A stretch of 14,227 bases of DNA from DASYSA01 sp036003885 (GTDB lineage: Bacteria > Acidobacteriota > Blastocatellia > UBA7656): positions 1 through 14,227 of the forward strand of contig DASYSA010000567.1 of the NCBI GenBank assembly GCA_036003885.1, written 5' to 3'. Positions 12,791 through 14,227 of the stretch are shown piece after piece; within the stretch, counting starts at the first letter, position 1, and each line of letters begins with the position of its first letter. The notes below the pieces were generated by a model that did no database searches, had not been told where the DNA came from, and worked only from the letters and a program-made list of their open reading frames with translations. The position numbers and the translations under genes are program-made.

Positions 12791-12895
12791 TCATCCTCCA
12801 TTTGCCGGATGTGGCTGTTTCTTTGAGTCACTCAGCTAACAATAACTCTCTGTCCTTAAAGACGGCACGCTGGAAGCGCGCGTACCCGGGCGGTC
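12791..12895 (-). other. tdh-kbl spacer with an 11-bp palindrome
   Basis: This 105-base spacer contains the kbl ribosome site and TGAGTCACTCA (12824-12834), an odd-length perfect palindrome centred on C. A weak -35-like TTGTTA precedes it on the - strand, so kbl may have an extra promoter. No terminator is visible, which leaves co-transcription with tdh likely. Confidence 0.3.
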
Positions 12896-14056
12896 TCAGG
12901 GCGCGAGCAACAGTTTGACAGCTTCATGCATTCGGACAAGGTCGAAACCGCGCTCGAAATCTGAGAGCGGAACAATGTCGCTCGATATCAACCTCTCGAG
13001 CTTTGCCTTCAATCCCGCTTTCTCCGATGCCAACAGATCGAGCATCGCAAACCATGTGTCGAACATGCGCCTCCCGAAGATGCCGCGTATCGTGACGCCC
13101 TTCCAAACAGCGTACTTGCCGAAATCAAAAGAGCGCAGTGGACGTGCCGGTATTCCAAGCAGGAGGATCTGCCCGCCGTTCTTCACCATCGCTCCCGCAT
13201 CGTTGTACGCAGCTTCTGCGCCGCTCATCTCCAGTACGACGTCGATTCCTCCGCCGTGCTCGTCTCGCACCCGCTCGAACAGCTCTGCCTTCTGGCCAGG
13301 CGCAGCCTCTTCGTTAGTGTCGAAACAGAAGTCGGCTCCCATCTCGCGCGCTGTAGCAAATCGGCTCGCAAGGCGGGCTGCGTCAAAGCCGCCCGTGGGA
13401 CTCGAAAAGTCGGTTACGTAGATTCGGGTTGCTCCAAGCGTCCGCGCCACCGCGGTAGCCATCAGTCCCTGTGCGCCGCAGCCGAGAACCCCGACAGTCT
13501 TGCCGGCTACGTCGCCCTCCATCACCGTGTGCACCGCGTTCCCGAGCGCATCCAGGAAGGCGCCGAAGCGCGGCGGGATGATCGTGCGGCCGCCGAAGCG
13601 CTCGAGATTGATGAGGTTGCCCGAAGGCACGACCACGTACTCGGCAAACGCCCCGTCGAGGTGAACACCCTTGACTCGGATGTTCTTACAGATGTGGCGC
13701 TGACCCGTCTGACATTGCTGGCAATAACCACAACTGATATGCATCTCGCCCGTCGCGTAATCCCCAACGCGAGCCAGCCCCGGATCGACGTCTTCGCCGA
13801 CCTCGGCTACCTCTCCGCAGAATTCGTGCCCGACTACGATGGGCCGATACCTCGTAACATCGCCGCCGTTATAGGCGAGCATTTCGTCCCGCATCCCGGG
13901 ACGAGATGTGATCTGGTAGATGCTTTGATCGGTCCCGCAGATAGACGCGACCTCAACGCGGATCTTTACGTCGGAGTGTCCCACCCGAGGTTCTGGTTCG
14001 TTCTCCACGAACTGCAGACCGTCCTCGGTGAGACTGAGCTTTTTGAGTGCCTGCAT
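12896..14056 (-). CDS. tdh: L-threonine 3-dehydrogenase (zinc-dependent MDR family)
   Basis: 386-residue medium-chain dehydrogenase that oxidises L-threonine to 2-amino-3-ketobutyrate with NAD+, feeding Kbl. Catalytic zinc ligands are Cys40 (SICGTD), His77 and Glu78 (VVGHEF). The structural zinc lobe has Cys109, 112, 115 and 123 (CGYCQQCQTGQRHIC). The nucleotide fold starts with VGVLGCGAQGLMA (188-200). LGNAVHTVMEGDVAGKTV, VVLEMSGAEAAYN, LLGIPARPL and FGRRMFDTW match E. coli Tdh closely. Compared with the E. coli enzyme (341 residues) there is an insertion of about 20 residues near 50-70, between the first Cys and the GHE motif. GGAG lies 5 bases before the ATG. The adjacent kbl makes threonine the likely substrate rather than another alcohol or polyol. 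Confidence 0.92.
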   Translation of the reverse strand: MQALKKLSLTEDGLQFVENEPEPRVGHSDVKIRVEVASICGTDQSIYQITSRPGMRDEMLAYNGGDVTRYRPIVVGHEFCGEVAEVGEDVDPGLARVGDYATGEMHISCGYCQQCQTGQRHICKNIRVKGVHLDGAFAEYVVVPSGNLINLERFGGRTIIPPRFGAFLDALGNAVHTVMEGDVAGKTVGVLGCGAQGLMATAVARTLGATRIYVTDFSSPTGGFDAARLASRFATAREMGADFCFDTNEEAAPGQKAELFERVRDEHGGGIDVVLEMSGAEAAYNDAGAMVKNGGQILLLGIPARPLRSFDFGKYAVWKGVTIRGIFGRRMFDTWFAMLDLLASEKAGLKAKLERLISSDIVPLSDFERGFDLVRMHEAVKLLLAP

Positions 14057-14112
14057 TCCTTCTCCTGATCACTTCGCCGCTCGAAGCAGACCGGCCGCCA
14101 TGGTGTGATAGC

Positions 14113-14227
14113 TTACTCTGAGTTCCTGATAATCTCGGAAGCGGCGCGGCGCAGACGGTCCATTACCGCCGCGCCCTCGCCCTTGTCGTGTATCCCCTGC
14201 ACCACGACCAACTGCGCCCCCTGGTCC
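14113..14227 (-). CDS. Probable Sua5/TsaC-type L-threonylcarbamoyladenylate synthase, C-terminal end
   Basis: Only the last 37 codons are in the window; the frame is open from the right edge to the TAA at 14113-14115. The peptide has QLVVVQGIHDKGEGAAVMDRL followed by RRAASEII. The E-G-x-x-x-A-x-x-(D/N)-R-L-x-(R/K)-A-A pattern, a strand followed by a helix, resembles the C-terminal Sua5 domain of enzymes that make threonylcarbamoyl-AMP from threonine, bicarbonate and ATP for t6A tRNA modification. This is recognition from a short tail and is tentative. The gene ends 56 bases before the tdh start, on the same strand, so the two may be co-transcribed. Confidence 0.45.
   Translation of the reverse strand, partial: DQGAQLVVVQGIHDKGEGAAVMDRLRRAASEIIRNSE

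Noticed and set aside
13256..14068. 270-codon open frame on the + strand
   Set aside because: It lies wholly opposite tdh, whose zinc and nucleotide motifs are intact; the + frame shows no recognisable domain and arises from the GC-rich codon pattern.

Overview
The window reads as chromosomal DNA of a fairly GC-rich Gram-negative bacterium, most likely an Acidobacteriota member. This is an inference from gene content, not a measured placement. The main clues are the C-terminal end of a large outer-membrane TonB-dependent/Oar-like receptor, two tandem TonB proteins that both begin MFDQLIESS, a Tat-exported Gfo/Idh/MocA oxidoreductase and a periplasmic M16 peptidase pair. I see no phage, plasmid, insertion sequence or CRISPR array.

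Left part (1-2628): the 3' end of a TonB-dependent receptor gene (+) converges on two tandem tonB paralogues (-). Overlapping alternative stem-loops lie between them. Middle-left (2629-5311): dut (+), a Tat-exported oxidoreductase (+) and dcd (-). Dcd makes dUTP from dCTP and Dut converts dUTP to dUMP, so the two enzymes bracketing the oxidoreductase give a complete dCTP-to-dUMP route.

Centre (5312-8565): an orphan PLP-dependent alpha-oxoamine synthase gene sits between two long non-coding stretches (about 540 and 640 bases). These hold palindromes of the TACCG/CGGTA type, an 11-bp inverted repeat at the dcd promoter, and a candidate structured RNA (7473-7620) ending in a clear intrinsic terminator. 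A stand-alone receiver protein with degraded phosphorylation residues and a tRNA-Ser(TGA) with a good promoter follow. This is the least ordinary part of the window.

Right part (8566-14227, all -): transcribed right to left are the end of a probable Sua5-type threonylcarbamoyl-AMP synthase gene, tdh, kbl, a catalytically complete M16 peptidase and a second M16 protein that lacks the zinc motif. Tdh and Kbl convert threonine to glycine and acetyl-CoA. The two M16 genes are 4 bases apart and probably form an active/inactive heterodimer.

Most genes are recognisable housekeeping or envelope functions. The best candidates for something undescribed are the orphan oxoamine synthase with its palindromes, the structured RNA carrying a CCTCCTC-rich internal loop, and the degenerate receiver next to it. 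No functional link between these three is proven by the sequence.
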